DNA from: JBAZWE01 sp041658605
Lineage (GTDB): Bacteria; Actinomycetota; Thermoleophilia; BMS3ABIN01
Reading direction: 5' to 3'
Assembly: GCA_041658605.1 (NCBI GenBank)
Contig: JBAZZU010000006.1
Coordinates: forward strand, 16,530-80,529
Length of the DNA: 64,000 bases
This document shows positions 9,255 to 17,677 of this stretch, piece after piece. A program made the translations under genes and the position numbers. The first letter of the stretch is position 1. Every line of letters begins with the position of its first letter. The notes below the pieces were generated by a model. The model had not been told where the DNA came from, searched no databases, and was given only the letters and a program-made list of their open reading frames with translations.

Positions 9255-9788
9255 TCAATGTGCTGCTTCCTCGCCGGGTATGATCCGGGCAAGCATCTGC
9301 AGGGCCGCGGTTACAGACGCCCGGCGGACTTCGTCGCGGGCTCCCTGAAAGTTAAAAGCCATCACCTCGTCTGCAGTTTCTGAAGATACGCCTATATAGA
9401 CGAGTCCAACCGGCTTTTCGGCGGTCCCGCCATCGGGGCCGGCTATCCCGGTTATGCCGATGCCGTATCCGGCGCCGAGGGCCTCCCTGGCGCCTTTCGC
9501 CATCTGTCGCGCTACAGACTCTGATACGGCGCCCTCTTCGTCGAGGGTATCCTGTTTTACCCCGAGGAGTGCGGTTTTCACCGAGTTATCATATGCTACG
9601 ACTCCGCCAAGGAAGAATCGGGAGGCGCCGCTGACGCCGGTAATGGTCTCGCTGAGCATACCGCCAGTGCACGATTCGGCGACAGCCAGGGTCTCTCCAC
9701 GATGCGACAGCCTGCCAGCGACGACCTCGACGATCGCCTTTCCGTCGGAGTACGTAGATCCTGTAGACGTGACGGCGATCTTCTTCAT
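9255..9788 (-). CDS. pncC: Nicotinamide-nucleotide amidase (CinA C-terminal domain, PncC)
   Basis: A 177-residue stand-alone CinA-C domain that deamidates NMN in pyridine nucleotide recycling. Motifs: VAESCTGGMLSETITGVSGAS, VVAYDNSVK, GIGITGIAGPDGGT and KPVGLVYIG. The N-terminal MoCF-like half of full-length CinA is absent, which is common for PncC. It follows pgsA with a 4-bp gap in the order rodZ-pgsA-pncC, as in many Gram-positive genomes. Confidence 0.93.
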   Translation of the reverse strand: MKKIAVTSTGSTYSDGKAIVEVVAGRLSHRGETLAVAESCTGGMLSETITGVSGASRFFLGGVVAYDNSVKTALLGVKQDTLDEEGAVSESVARQMAKGAREALGAGYGIGITGIAGPDGGTAEKPVGLVYIGVSSETADEVMAFNFQGARDEVRRASVTAALQMLARIIPGEEAAH

Positions 9789-9792
9789 CGTC

Positions 9793-10434
9793 TCATGCCT
9801 GCTCCGGAGCCTTAACCCAGTAGCGTGCTTTCCGAAAATAATCGATCCCCGAGATAACGGTCAGGAGCGCGGCGATGTAGATAAGGTACCAGCTCAACGG
9901 CCTGTCGAGAATATATCCACGCTGGGGCAGTATCAGGGCTATGACCGCGATGACCTGGCTGACGGTCTTGATCTTTCCGAGCGAACTGGCCGGGATCACC
10001 ACCCTCTCGGCAGCGGCTACTAGCCTCAAGCCCGTGACCGCGAACTCCCTTGCGATGATCACCATCGCTATCCAGGCCGAGATGCGTCCGAGTGACAGCA
10101 GTGAGATGAGCGCGGCGGAAATGAGGAGCTTGTCCGCAAGGGGGTCCAGGAACTGCCCGAGGACCGTCACGGCGTTGCGTGAACGGGCGACATAGCCGTC
10201 CAGCGTGTCGGTGAGCGCCGCTATGACGAATATGCCGGCGGCAATCGAAGCGCTGAGCCAGGACGGGATGATGTCGAGCCCCAGCATGAAAACCATGAAC
10301 ACGGGGATGAGCAGGATACGGAAGATGGTAAGGCCGTTGGCGAGATTTACCGGAATCCGCCACCGCGTCCGATCCCCGGCGTCAGATGAAGCAGCTGGCT
10401 GTGCTTTGCTCACCTGCCGCTCCCCGTCCGTCAT
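9793..10434 (-). CDS. pgsA: CDP-diacylglycerol-glycerol-3-phosphate 3-phosphatidyltransferase
   Basis: A 213-residue integral membrane enzyme making phosphatidylglycerol phosphate. The CDP-alcohol phosphotransferase motif (D-G-x2-A-R-x8-G-x3-D-x3-D) is visible as DTLDGYVARSRNAVTVLGQF then LDPLADK. There are five to six hydrophobic helices, and the start of the fold is NLANGLTIFRILLIPVF. A roughly 25-residue polar N-terminal tail precedes it. Its ATG overlaps the stop of the RodZ-like gene (ATGA arrangement), so the two are coupled. Confidence 0.94.
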   Translation of the reverse strand: MTDGERQVSKAQPAASSDAGDRTRWRIPVNLANGLTIFRILLIPVFMVFMLGLDIIPSWLSASIAAGIFVIAALTDTLDGYVARSRNAVTVLGQFLDPLADKLLISAALISLLSLGRISAWIAMVIIAREFAVTGLRLVAAAERVVIPASSLGKIKTVSQVIAVIALILPQRGYILDRPLSWYLIYIAALLTVISGIDYFRKARYWVKAPEQA

Positions 10435-11210
10435 TATCCGCCCAGTTTTTTTAGACCGGTGACAGTGATCTCGTAATCCGCCGGCGCCTCGGTCAGAGGT
10501 GGCTGGGGTTGCCCGTTGATCGTAATTTCAAGATCGGCGTTACCGACCGTCAGTTTCAGGCGCGTCTCTGAGCCGATGACCGCACTGTTCAGACTCTGGA
10601 TTTCCCCCGCCTCAAAAACATGTGGTTCTATCAAAGGCGTATTGTCGCCTGCCTTGACCAGCTCGACCCAGACGGAATCCGTTGCCTTGATGGAAACGCT
10701 CTCAAGCGCTCCGGGACGAGTCTGGGTCTGGACGGTCGCTGCCGGCGCCGGGCTTGTGGCTGACGCCGTCTGCGTCGGCGACGTGGTCGCTGATTCGGTG
10801 GATGTCGGTGCCAGGGTGGCCGGTTCGGTGCCCTTGTTCCCCCAGCCCATGTAAGACAGGACAGCTATGATCGCCACTGCAAGGATGGCGACGATGATAT
10901 AGTTGGCGGGACGCTTGCGGGGGGCTTCAGTATTGGCTGTCTTTGGCGGCTGGATGAGGTGTTCACGATGATCGCCGCTGCCGAAGCGTTCATTGAACTC
11001 ATCGATAAGCAGCTGATAATCGAGATCGAGGTATTCTGCGTAAGTCCTCAAAAAGCCTTTGACGTACGTCCCGGCCGGGAGAACATCGAAATCCTCGTTC
11101 TCCATCGCCTGGATGTATTTTACCCTGATCTTTGTATCCTCTTCCGCCTGCTGTAGCGAGATATCCCTGCGCACGCGGGCATCCCGCAAAGTGGTGCCGA
11201 TCTCAAACAT
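10434..11210 (-). CDS. rodZ: RodZ-like helix-turn-helix membrane protein
   Basis: 258 residues. N-terminal HTH_25 domain (GTTLRDARVRRDISLQQAEED then KYIQAMENEDFDVLPAG and YVKGFLRTYAEYLDLD), one transmembrane helix (about 105-122), a Thr/Ser/Pro/Ala-rich linker, and a C-terminal DUF4115 beta domain (VWVELVKAGDNTPLIE). RodZ couples MreB-type cytoskeleton to wall synthesis in rods; in deep actinobacteria the same architecture sits before pgsA. Neither MreB nor FtsZ is in the window, so the partner is unknown. Confidence 0.87.
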   Translation of the reverse strand: MFEIGTTLRDARVRRDISLQQAEEDTKIRVKYIQAMENEDFDVLPAGTYVKGFLRTYAEYLDLDYQLLIDEFNERFGSGDHREHLIQPPKTANTEAPRKRPANYIIVAILAVAIIAVLSYMGWGNKGTEPATLAPTSTESATTSPTQTASATSPAPAATVQTQTRPGALESVSIKATDSVWVELVKAGDNTPLIEPHVFEAGEIQSLNSAVIGSETRLKLTVGNADLEITINGQPQPPLTEAPADYEITVTGLKKLGG

Positions 11211-11445
11211 ATATCCCCAAGCTTATGATTTTGCCGCGGCATAAATGCTGATTTTCAGCCACGACTTCGGATTAACCGTAATATTTTATCAGCAAACTGT
11301 CTGAATGATGTCCGGATTATCAGAATCTAACACTTGATACGCAATGATACAATTTTTGCCAGCCTGACAGCGTCAGCATGACTGCCGGAAAAATGGGCAT
11401 CCTGCAGCCCCGTTAAAGCGGCCTTCGTTTGCGTATTTACCTTCA

Positions 11446-11473
11446 TTGACAAAAAAACGCCAGCTGATAATAT
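11446..11473 (+). promoter_or_regulatory. Sigma-70-type promoter of the hyp operon
   Basis: TTGACA (11446-11451), a 16-bp spacer and TAATAT (11468-11473), close to consensus. It points at hypA about 270 bp downstream, which implies a long untranslated leader. Confidence 0.75.
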
Positions 11474-11489
11474 CTTCTGCGAGCCTGCC

Positions 11490-11610
11490 CGGGAAAGACA
11501 GACTGCTTTCTCTTGGGGGGAATATGGGTGATTGCAGTCTTTCCGGTGGGGTCAGCCGGAGAATAGCAGCGACAGGGCCGGCGTTGATCAAGCGTCGGCT
11601 TTTTCTGTTT
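11490..11610 (+). promoter_or_regulatory. Structured leader with intrinsic terminator upstream of hypA (riboswitch/attenuator candidate)
   Basis: Between the hyp promoter and hypA, GGAAA and GACTGC (11492-11506) pair with GCAGTCTTTCC (11534-11544), leaving a 4-nt bulge and a G-rich apical loop. A second element CCGG...CCGG follows at 11543-11559. Then GCCGGCG (11577-11583) pairs with CGTCGGC (11593-11599), followed by TTTTTCTGTTT, a full intrinsic terminator 135 bp before the hypA start. An aptamer-like stem followed by a terminator inside a leader is the classic transcription-attenuation layout. It does not match any riboswitch consensus I can recall (checked by eye against cobalamin, GEMM, NiCo and Moco types). 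Nickel or a hydrogenase-related signal would be a logical ligand, but this is inference. Confidence 0.6.
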
Positions 11611-11745
11611 GAAGCGCATGCCCTGCATGGCCTTTGCTTGGTTTGCGGAACATTCATAGCGTTCATGCGGCCGGAAAAGCGTTTAAAACAACATGCCGAA
11701 GGGCAGCCTTTTGAGCACACCGATGATTGAAACGGACCTGGATTC

Positions 11746-12087
11746 TTGCACGAATACGCGATAACAGAAAGCATCATCGAGATAGTCCTGTCAGAAGCTG
11801 CCCAGGCAGGCGCGGGATGTGTCGATGAAATCAGGGTCGTGATCGGTGAACTGTCGAGCTTCTCCGACAGTTCCATCGAGTTTTATTTCGAGGAGCTTTC
11901 ACGCGGTACCACGGCCGAAGGCGCCCGCCTGGTTTTTGAAAAAATCGAAGCCAGCGCGGAATGCTGCGCCTGTGGTTACGGCTTCAGGCCGCGTAGCGCC
12001 TTTTATGCATGTCCTGAGTGCGGATCGCGGCTGTTCGAGCTGAAGCAGGGACAGGAGATGTACGTCGACAGCATTGAAGTGAAATGA
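11746..12087 (+). CDS. hypA: Hydrogenase nickel-insertion protein HypA
   Basis: A 113-residue nickel chaperone that works with HypB. It starts with TTG (HEYAITESII...). The conserved N-terminal H-E-x-x-I-T nickel-binding residues are present. The zinc site has two CxxC pairs (CCACGYGF and CPECGS). First gene of hypABFCDE, read from the promoter at 11446. Confidence 0.92.
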   Translation: MHEYAITESIIEIVLSEAAQAGAGCVDEIRVVIGELSSFSDSSIEFYFEELSRGTTAEGARLVFEKIEASAECCACGYGFRPRSAFYACPECGSRLFELKQGQEMYVDSIEVK

Positions 12088-12153
12088 TCGAACGTGAAAG
12101 GCCAATATCAATTCAAGAAGAGCTGAAGCCGGAATCCCGGGAAGGATAGCCGC

Positions 12154-12822
12154 ATGAAGATCGAAGTCAAAAAGAACATACTCGCACGCAATGACACGGC
12201 CGCAGCTGAAAACCGTGAGCGCCTTGCCAGGCAAGGCGTGTGCATGATCAACCTGATGGCTTCGCCGGGAGCGGGCAAGACCAGCGTTATCATGAAGGTT
12301 ATCGAAAACCTCCCTGACAGGTACGCGATGGCCGTGATCGAAGGGGACATCGCTTCCGAGATTGATTCGCTGGCTATCGAAGCCCTGAATATCCCGGCGC
12401 TGCAGATCAACACAGGCGGCTCCTGTCATCTGACGGCTTTGATGATAAGTTCGGCGCTCGACCATCTCGATCTGGACTCGCTGGACCTGGTTATCGTTGA
12501 GAATGTCGGAAACCTCGTCTGCCCGGCGGAGTTCGACCTGGGAGAAACCGGACGCGTGATGATCGCCAGCATTACGGAGGGTCATGACAAGCCTCACAAG
12601 TATCCCACCATCTTCAGGGAAGTCGACGCGATCCTGGTGAACAAGACCGACCTGCTTCCTTACTGTGATTTCGATATGGCCAGCTTTCGCCAGGTGGTCG
12701 AGGAGCTTAACCCGGACGGCGCCGTCATCGAGCTGTCCTGCAAGGACGGTTGCGGCACCGACGACTGGTGCGGCTGGATCGAAACAGCAATAAACGGAAG
12801 CAAGACCAGGTTGTCGTCCTGA
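12154..12822 (+). CDS. hypB: Hydrogenase maturation GTPase HypB
   Basis: 222 residues. P-loop MASPGAGKT (about 34-42), EGDIAS switch, NKTD guanine-specificity motif and the conserved metal-site cysteine/histidine in GGSCHL. The N-terminal histidine-rich nickel-storage tract seen in some HypB proteins is missing, leaving a short MKIEVKKNILARND start. It delivers nickel to the large subunit of NiFe hydrogenase together with HypA. Confidence 0.95.
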   Translation: MKIEVKKNILARNDTAAAENRERLARQGVCMINLMASPGAGKTSVIMKVIENLPDRYAMAVIEGDIASEIDSLAIEALNIPALQINTGGSCHLTALMISSALDHLDLDSLDLVIVENVGNLVCPAEFDLGETGRVMIASITEGHDKPHKYPTIFREVDAILVNKTDLLPYCDFDMASFRQVVEELNPDGAVIELSCKDGCGTDDWCGWIETAINGSKTRLSS

Positions 12823-12856
12823 CATCTCGAACCAGAGCCAAGGCCCGGGAGTAAAC

Positions 12857-15229
12857 ATGCCCGATCTGCATGACGGAATATCCCGCTCGACGAGAACCGT
12901 GATCCTTGTAAAGGGCGTCGTCCAGGGTGTCGGCTTCAGGCCGTTCGTATACCAGGCGGCTTTGGCGAAAAAACTGAATGGGCACGTGGTCAATACCGCT
13001 TCGGGCGTGGAGATAGACGTCGAGGGCCCCGCAGCCGAAATCGACGCCCTGATCGAAGAGATCCGCGCCGGCGCTCCCCCGCTTTCCCACATTATCGATA
13101 TCGAGACAATCGCGATGGAACCCTCGGGATGCTCGGGCTTCAGAATCGGCGATTCGGTCGCCGGTCGCGAAGGCCATCAACTTGTGAGCCCTGATACCTG
13201 CACCTGTGATGACTGCATGGCGGAACTGCTAAATCCCAGTGACAGGCGTTACCGTTATCCATTTATCAACTGTACGAATTGTGGTCCAAGGTTCACGATT
13301 ATCGAGGAACTGCCGTACGACCGCCACTCGACTACCATGAACAGGTTTGTCATGTGTCCGGAATGCCAGGCTGAGTATGAAGATCCCGCTGACCGCCGTT
13401 TTCACGCCGAACCCAACGCCTGTCCGCAATGCGGTCCCCAGCTCTGGCTCACCGACTCGAATGGCAATACGCTACCCGCTGAGGATGCGATCACGGCCGC
13501 GGCATCGGCGCTTAGGGCGGGAAAGATAATCGCACTCAAGGGGCTGGGTGGATTTCAGCTTGCCTGCCTGGCGACGAGCGAAGAAACCGTGGAGCGCCTG
13601 CGGCTGCGCAAGCGACGTCCCCACAAACCATTCGCGCTCATGACTGTTTCCGCCGCCGAGGCTTCGCTTCGCTGTCATGTCAGCCCGGAAGAGAGGGAAC
13701 TCCTGGAGTCGGCGCAGCGGCCGGTCGTATTACTGCGCCGTCTAGGCAACAGTGATATCGCACAGGCTGTAGCTCCACGACTCGATCACCTGGGTATCAT
13801 GCTCCCCTGCACCCCGATGCACTTTCTGCTGCTGGATGAGGTTCAGACGCCGCTGGTCATGACGAGCGGCAACCTCTCAGAGGAGCCCATCTGCCGCACG
13901 AGTTTTGAAGCAATGGCAAAGCTGTCAGGAATCGCCGACCTGTTCCTCATGCATGACCGGCAGATCAAATCGACATATGACGACAGTGTCATGATGGTGG
14001 AAAACAGCCGGCCGGTGATGCTGCGCCGCGCGCGCGGCTATGCCCCTCTGCCGGTAAAGCTGCCCGTTCCTCCGAATAATGATGACGTAGTGGTATCCGG
14101 GAATGAAACATGTTCGGTCTTCGCCGCCGGAGCCGAACTGAAAAATACTTTCTGCCTGACCCGTGGGAACGACGCTTTTCTTTCCCAGCACATGGGCGAC
14201 CTGGAGAACGTCGAAACACTGCTGCACTACGAACGCACGGAATCCCTTTATGAGAACCTGTTCAACATCAAGCCGGATACTTTCGTCTGCGACAGCCATC
14301 CTGATTATCTTTCGACGGCCTATTGCATGGAACGGCAACCGTCACCCCTCAAAGTCCAGCATCACAAGGCGCATCTGGCTTCATGTCTGGCTGAGAACAA
14401 TGAAACCTCAGATGTCGTCGGCGTCATACTTGACGGCATGGGCTTCGGAGACGACGGCTCGATATGGGGCGGAGAATTCTTCACCGGCGGGCTGGAAAGC
14501 GGTTTTGAGCGGGCGGCGCATCTCGAGCAGATGCCGCTCCTGGGCGGCGACGCGGCCGTACGCGAGCCCTGGCGCACAGCGCTTGCGGCCACATGGAAAC
14601 ACGCGCCCGGGAAGCTGGCGTTTGCAGCTGACGTACTGGAGATACCCGGACGCAAGCGCGGCCTGCTGCAGCGTCAGCTAGAAGCCAGGCTGAATTGCCC
14701 CATGACCTCCAGCTGTGGACGCCTGTTTGACGCCATCGGCGCGCTGGTGCTGCGCCGCTTCAACGTCAGCTATGAAGCCCAGGCTGCGATCGAGCTGGAG
14801 GCTCTAGCTTGGAGTTCTGACCTGCTTTCGAATATTACCCCTTCCGATGGCGCACTGGCTCCCGAACCCTATCGCTTCGAGCTTAACAGTGACGCTGAAC
14901 CCTGGATATTGTCTCCGGCCTCAGTTGTCAACGAGGTCATTAATGATATAGAGAAGGAAACTGATCCGGCGCTGATAGCTGTCCGCTTTCACCTGGGCCT
15001 GTCAGAAGCTATAGTACGAACGAGTATTTCAATCGCCGAAAAACATGGCCTGGAAAAGATAGCTCTCAGTGGCGGGGTCTTTCAGAACCGCCTTTTGTTG
15101 AGAATGGTGACTGAAGGCCTATCCCTTGAAGGCAGGGAAGTCATAAGCCATCATCATGTACCGCCCAATGACGGCGGAATCGCCCTGGGCCAGGCCGCTC
15201 TGGCCCTGTTCAATACAAGGAGCAGATAG
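12857..15229 (+). CDS. hypF: Carbamoyltransferase HypF
   Basis: 790 residues, normal length. It makes the cyanide ligand precursor from carbamoyl phosphate. Domain order: acylphosphatase (GVVQGVGFRPFVYQ, about 18-31), two zinc fingers (CDDCMAELLNP...CTNCGPRFT and CPECQAEY...CPQCGP, about 115-195), a YrdC/Sua5-like domain (LKGLGGFQLAC, RPHKPFALM, about 210-390), and a Kae1-like C-terminal carbamoyltransferase (VQHHKAHLASCLAEN, GVILDGMGFGDDGSIWGGE, LSGGVFQNRLL). All key motifs are intact. It is followed 3 bp later by hypC. Confidence 0.97.
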   Translation: MPDLHDGISRSTRTVILVKGVVQGVGFRPFVYQAALAKKLNGHVVNTASGVEIDVEGPAAEIDALIEEIRAGAPPLSHIIDIETIAMEPSGCSGFRIGDSVAGREGHQLVSPDTCTCDDCMAELLNPSDRRYRYPFINCTNCGPRFTIIEELPYDRHSTTMNRFVMCPECQAEYEDPADRRFHAEPNACPQCGPQLWLTDSNGNTLPAEDAITAAASALRAGKIIALKGLGGFQLACLATSEETVERLRLRKRRPHKPFALMTVSAAEASLRCHVSPEERELLESAQRPVVLLRRLGNSDIAQAVAPRLDHLGIMLPCTPMHFLLLDEVQTPLVMTSGNLSEEPICRTSFEAMAKLSGIADLFLMHDRQIKSTYDDSVMMVENSRPVMLRRARGYAPLPVKLPVPPNNDDVVVSGNETCSVFAAGAELKNTFCLTRGNDAFLSQHMGDLENVETLLHYERTESLYENLFNIKPDTFVCDSHPDYLSTAYCMERQPSPLKVQHHKAHLASCLAENNETSDVVGVILDGMGFGDDGSIWGGEFFTGGLESGFERAAHLEQMPLLGGDAAVREPWRTALAATWKHAPGKLAFAADVLEIPGRKRGLLQRQLEARLNCPMTSSCGRLFDAIGALVLRRFNVSYEAQAAIELEALAWSSDLLSNITPSDGALAPEPYRFELNSDAEPWILSPASVVNEVINDIEKETDPALIAVRFHLGLSEAIVRTSISIAEKHGLEKIALSGGVFQNRLLLRMVTEGLSLEGREVISHHHVPPNDGGIALGQAALALFNTRSR

Positions 15230-15232
15230 TCC

Positions 15233-15478
15233 ATGTGTCTTGCGGTGCCCGCAAAAATAGTTGAAATTGAAGGCCAGCTTGTTACGGTCGAGGTCGGCGG
15301 CCTGACGCGGCAGGCCTCTATCGTCCTGCTTCCCGACGCATCCCTCGGCGACTACGTACTGATACACGCGGGGTTCGCCATTTCCAGAATCGATGAGAAA
15401 GAAGCGCTGGAGACGCTGCATCTGTTCGAGCAGCTTGGAAACGGCGATTACGGCAGCATTTCCGGCCCGCAGGATTAA
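15233..15478 (+). CDS. hypC: Hydrogenase assembly chaperone HypC
   Basis: An 81-residue chaperone that carries the Fe(CN)2CO unit with HypD. It begins MCLAVPAKIVEIEG, with the essential N-terminal Cys2 and the PAK motif. The OB-like beta barrel continues TVEVGGLTRQASIVLLPDA and GDYVLIHAGFAISRID. The stop abuts hypD. Confidence 0.96.
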   Translation: MCLAVPAKIVEIEGQLVTVEVGGLTRQASIVLLPDASLGDYVLIHAGFAISRIDEKEALETLHLFEQLGNGDYGSISGPQD

Positions 15479-16576
15479 TTGATGCCGCTCCCCTTCCTTG
15501 ATGATTTCCGCGATCGATCCCAGGTCCGCGCCCTTCTGGGTGAACTGAACGCGCGCCTCGAGGGTGGGCCTGTCCGCAGGGTCATGGAAGTCTGCGGAAC
15601 CCATACCATGGCTATCTCACGCCAGGGCATCCGGCAGGCACTGCCGCCGGAGCTCAAATTGATATCGGGTCCGGGTTGTCCGGTCTGTGTCACGTCGAAC
15701 GCTGACATAGACAGGTTTATCGAGATATCGCTGCTGCCGGGAGTGATTGCGGCGACGTTCGGTGACATGCTGCGGGTTCCGGGCACGCGCATGGGCCTGT
15801 CGCAGGCCCGGGGCCGGGGTGCGCAGGTGCGCATCGTCTATTCCACCCTGGACGCCGTCGAGCTGGCGAGGAAGAACCCCGAAAGTGAAGTGGTCTTTTT
15901 CGGAGTCGGTTTCGAGACGACGGCGCCGACGGTAGCGGCAGCGCTTGTCGAAGCCCGCGCTGCAGACCTGACAAATTTTCATGTACTTTCCGTGCATAAG
16001 GTCGTTCCGCCGGCGCTGGAAGCTCTCTGCGCGGCGCCGAAGCTCGCGGTAGACGCTTTCCTCTGCCCCGGCCACGTGTCGGCGATCATCGGCCCCGAAG
16101 CCTATCTGCCGGTCGCCGAAAAGCATAATATGCCATGCGTCATCGCGGGTTTTGAGCCGGTTGATATCCTGCAGTCCCTGATCATGATCGTCGACCAGCT
16201 GAATGGGGATCGTTCGGTTGTCGAGACCCAGTACAACCGCGTTGTCCAGCCCGGAGGCAATCCGGCGGCCCGCGCGATAATGGAAAGCGTATTTGATCCC
16301 TGCGACGCGGAATGGCGGGGACTCGGCGTCATACCCTCAAGCGGACTTTCCATAAAAAGGGAATTCTCGGGCCACGACGCCGGCGAAAAATTTGATATCG
16401 ACGTAAGTTATTCGCGCGAACCGAAGGGATGTATCTGTGGTTCGATCCTTACAGGAGTGAAGATCCCTACCGACTGCGCCCTCTTTGGAGCCGCGTGCAA
16501 TCCCGGCCATCCGGTCGGGCCATGCATGGTTTCTTCTGAAGGAACATGCGCCGCCTACTATCAATATGAGATCTGA
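15479..16576 (+). CDS. hypD: Hydrogenase formation protein HypD
   Basis: 365 residues if the TTG at 15479 is used; an ATG follows directly at 15482 and is equally likely. The three family motifs are complete: VMEVCGTHTMAISR (about 40), SGPGCPVCVT (about 62), and C-terminal 4Fe-4S cysteines in GCICGSILTG through FGAACNPGHPVG. HypD scaffolds assembly of the iron-dicyano-carbonyl centre. Confidence 0.96.
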   Translation: MMPLPFLDDFRDRSQVRALLGELNARLEGGPVRRVMEVCGTHTMAISRQGIRQALPPELKLISGPGCPVCVTSNADIDRFIEISLLPGVIAATFGDMLRVPGTRMGLSQARGRGAQVRIVYSTLDAVELARKNPESEVVFFGVGFETTAPTVAAALVEARAADLTNFHVLSVHKVVPPALEALCAAPKLAVDAFLCPGHVSAIIGPEAYLPVAEKHNMPCVIAGFEPVDILQSLIMIVDQLNGDRSVVETQYNRVVQPGGNPAARAIMESVFDPCDAEWRGLGVIPSSGLSIKREFSGHDAGEKFDIDVSYSREPKGCICGSILTGVKIPTDCALFGAACNPGHPVGPCMVSSEGTCAAYYQYEI

Positions 16577-16588
16577 GCCGGTGACTGA

Positions 16589-17611
16589 ATGAGTCCGGAC
16601 GACAACAATCGCATCCTGCTCGGGCATGGCAGCGGCGGCAAGCTGACCCAGGAGCTTATCGAATCCGTATTCGCCAGCCGGCTGAATAATCCGATCCTCG
16701 CGCAAATGGACGATGCGGCGATCGTCGAGCTGCAGGGGCGTCTGGCGGTAACGGTCGATTGCCACGTGGTCTCGCCCCTCTTTTTCCCGGGTGGCGACAT
16801 CGGCAGGCTTTCTGTCACCGGTACAGTCAACGACCTGGCGATGGTCGGAGCCACAGCGCTTTACCTGACAGCCGGCTTCATCATTGAGGAGGGTTTTTCC
16901 ATTGGGGAACTCGAGAGGATCATCGATTCAATGAGTGAAGCGGCGAAAGAAGCCGGCATCCAGATTGTGGCCGGCGACACCAAGGTCGTCGAGAAGGGCG
17001 CAGCCGACGGCATATTCATCACGACGACCGGCGTCGGCATGATCCCAGCCGGAATCCATATATCCGGGTCCGGAGCCAGGCCTGGAGATGCGGTGATCGT
17101 CAGCGGAACCATAGGCGACCACGGTGTGACGATACTCTGTCAGAGGGAAGGCATGAACTTCGAAACGAGCCTTAAGAGTGACTGCGCTCCGCTGGGCAGA
17201 CTCGTACGGGATATGGTGGATGCCTCTCCGCGCATCCGCTCGCTTCGCGACCCCACCCGCGGCGGACTGGCAAACACACTGAACGAGATCGCTTCAGCTT
17301 CAGGTGTCACGATCGAGATCGACGAGGAGAAGATACCGATGAGAGCCGAAGTCAGGGCGGCGTGTGAGCTCACGGGTCTGGATCCATTGGTGATGGCCAA
17401 CGAGGGTAAGCTTCTGGCCATCGTCGCAGCACAGGACGCGGAAAGGCTGGTTGATACCATGAGGCAGAATGTCCTTGGCAGGGATGCGGCCATTGTCGGT
17501 AGCGTAGGACATGCTGAGGGTGGAAAAGCCCGGGTCTTTACCCGGACCCTGCTTGGAAGCCGCCGCGTGCTTTCAATGGCGACCGGCGAGCAGCTTCCGA
17601 GGATCTGCTGA
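16589..17611 (+). CDS. hypE: Carbamoyl dehydratase HypE
   Basis: A 340-residue PurM/AIR-synthase-fold ATPase that dehydrates the thiocarboxamide on its own C-terminal cysteine to thiocyanate. The N-terminus reads ILLGHGSGGKLTQELI, then GGDIGRLSVTGTVNDLAM. The protein ends exactly in the required PRIC motif. Last gene of the operon, convergent with ftsK. Confidence 0.97.
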   Translation: MSPDDNNRILLGHGSGGKLTQELIESVFASRLNNPILAQMDDAAIVELQGRLAVTVDCHVVSPLFFPGGDIGRLSVTGTVNDLAMVGATALYLTAGFIIEEGFSIGELERIIDSMSEAAKEAGIQIVAGDTKVVEKGAADGIFITTTGVGMIPAGIHISGSGARPGDAVIVSGTIGDHGVTILCQREGMNFETSLKSDCAPLGRLVRDMVDASPRIRSLRDPTRGGLANTLNEIASASGVTIEIDEEKIPMRAEVRAACELTGLDPLVMANEGKLLAIVAAQDAERLVDTMRQNVLGRDAAIVGSVGHAEGGKARVFTRTLLGSRRVLSMATGEQLPRIC

Positions 17612-17677
17612 AACATGAAGGATCTACCTCGTGATAATGATCCCGAAAAGCGGCAATACAGGGGCTTCCACTACTTG

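Noticed and set aside
11373..11876. Minus-strand frame in the hyp leader and start of hypA
   Set aside because: It would cover the promoter, leader terminator and hypA; Ser/Pro/Arg-rich translation with no motif.
11899..13092. 397-codon minus-strand frame across hypA-hypB-hypF
   Set aside because: Antisense to three well-supported genes; an artefact of GC-biased third positions.
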